From NCBI GenBank assembly GCA_012032975.1, contig JAAUPU010000246.1:1-5680 (forward strand): a DNA stretch of 5,680 nucleotides, read 5' to 3'. The stretch is from Caldilineaceae bacterium. Lineage in GTDB: Bacteria > Chloroflexota > Anaerolineae > Caldilineales > Caldilineaceae. The notes below the pieces were generated by a model. The model did not search any database and was not told the DNA's origin. It was given only the letters and a program-made list of their open reading frames with translations. The position numbers and the translations under genes were made by a program. Of this stretch, positions 5,376-5,680 are shown in pieces. How positions within the stretch are numbered: position 1 is the stretch's first letter; the number at the start of each line of letters is the position of its first letter.

Positions 5376-5680
5376 TCAGAGCCATTCCACGAGTTCCGAA
5401 ACGTCGCTGACCACGAGGTCAGCATCGCGCAAATCCCGATCCTTGCCGAGGCCACACAATACCCCAGCCGTCGCCATTTGGGCAGCACGGGCCGAACGCA
5501 GGTTCACATCGGTGTCGCTGATCATGAGTACGTTGCTGGGAGCAAGACTCAATTCAGATGTAATGGTCAGGAGCGCTTCACTGTGCGGCAAGGGATTGCG
5601 GACGTCTGTGCGCGTGATGATACGCGCAAAGGTCTCTGGCGCGATCCGGGCATCTTCCAGGAACTGGTCCACATCGGCGC
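5376..5680 (-). CDS. HAD-superfamily hydrolase, C-terminal part (cut by window edge)
   Basis: The reading frame is open from the right edge of the window to TGA at 5378-5376, giving about 101 residues of the C-terminal half of a haloacid-dehalogenase-type hydrolase; the N-terminus with the nucleophile Asp lies outside. The sequence follows the phosphoglycolate-phosphatase-like pattern: RTDVRNPLPHSEALL at the motif III region, helix, LAPSNVLMISDTDVN at motif IV, SARAAQMATAGVLCG, and ADLVVSDVSELVEWL at the end. The family usually has GKPxP and GDSxxD here. This protein has NP instead of KP and S-D-T-D-V-N instead of G-D-x-x-x-D, so the motif III Lys and the second acidic residue are changed. 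GTG 5672 is internal, not the start. It probably acts on a small phosphorylated substrate if active. It is the first of three same-strand genes. Confidence 0.8.
   Translation of the reverse strand, partial: ADVDQFLEDARIAPETFARIITRTDVRNPLPHSEALLTITSELSLAPSNVLMISDTDVNLRSARAAQMATAGVLCGLGKDRDLRDADLVVSDVSELVEWL

Noticed and set aside
1..5680. Mobile element, CRISPR array, tRNA or prophage content
   Set aside because: No transposase, integrase, regularly spaced repeats, cloverleaf-like sequence or flanking terminal repeats were seen.

Overview
The window (about 5.7 kb, moderately high GC, closely packed genes, GTG starts) looks like bacterial chromosome, most likely Chloroflexota (Anaerolineae/Caldilineae-like). 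This rests on general knowledge rather than a marker gene: long extracytoplasmic Thr-Pro-rich linkers with TPTYTP/PTNTP units, lipoproteins with SH3b domains, and C-terminal beta-sandwich modules are typical of that phylum. There are no RNA genes, insertion sequences, CRISPR arrays or integrase genes.

Layout. Two plus-strand genes fill positions 1-4165. The first (37-1398) encodes a secreted lipoprotein with an SH3b domain, Ala/Pro-rich linkers and a C-terminal beta-rich domain. After a 151-bp gap, which holds a perfect 10-bp inverted repeat and a strong ribosome binding site, the second (1550-4165) encodes a large single-pass membrane protein. It has four tandem cyclic-nucleotide-binding-like domains predicted to be cytoplasmic, one transmembrane helix, a Thr-Pro-rich stalk and an external C-terminal domain. 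That last domain is visibly related to the C-terminal domain of the lipoprotein. Three minus-strand genes converge on this pair from the other side, read from right to left: the C-terminal part of a HAD-type hydrolase (5376 to the window edge), a 95-residue small alpha/beta protein (4977-5264), and a protein with a caspase-like (clan CD) His-Gly/Cys signature (4185-4895). The convergent stops are only 19 bp apart.

How they may work together. The two plus-strand genes look like a functional pair: both are predicted to place a related domain outside the membrane on a flexible linker, one anchored by lipid and the other by a helix joined to four cytoplasmic sensor-like domains. This suggests a cell-envelope sensing or assembly module, but the ligand and output are unknown. 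Three of the four cNMP-like domains have His where the phosphate-binding Arg is expected, so classical cAMP binding is doubtful for most of them. The minus-strand genes may be partly co-transcribed, and nothing in the sequence ties them to the plus-strand pair except proximity.
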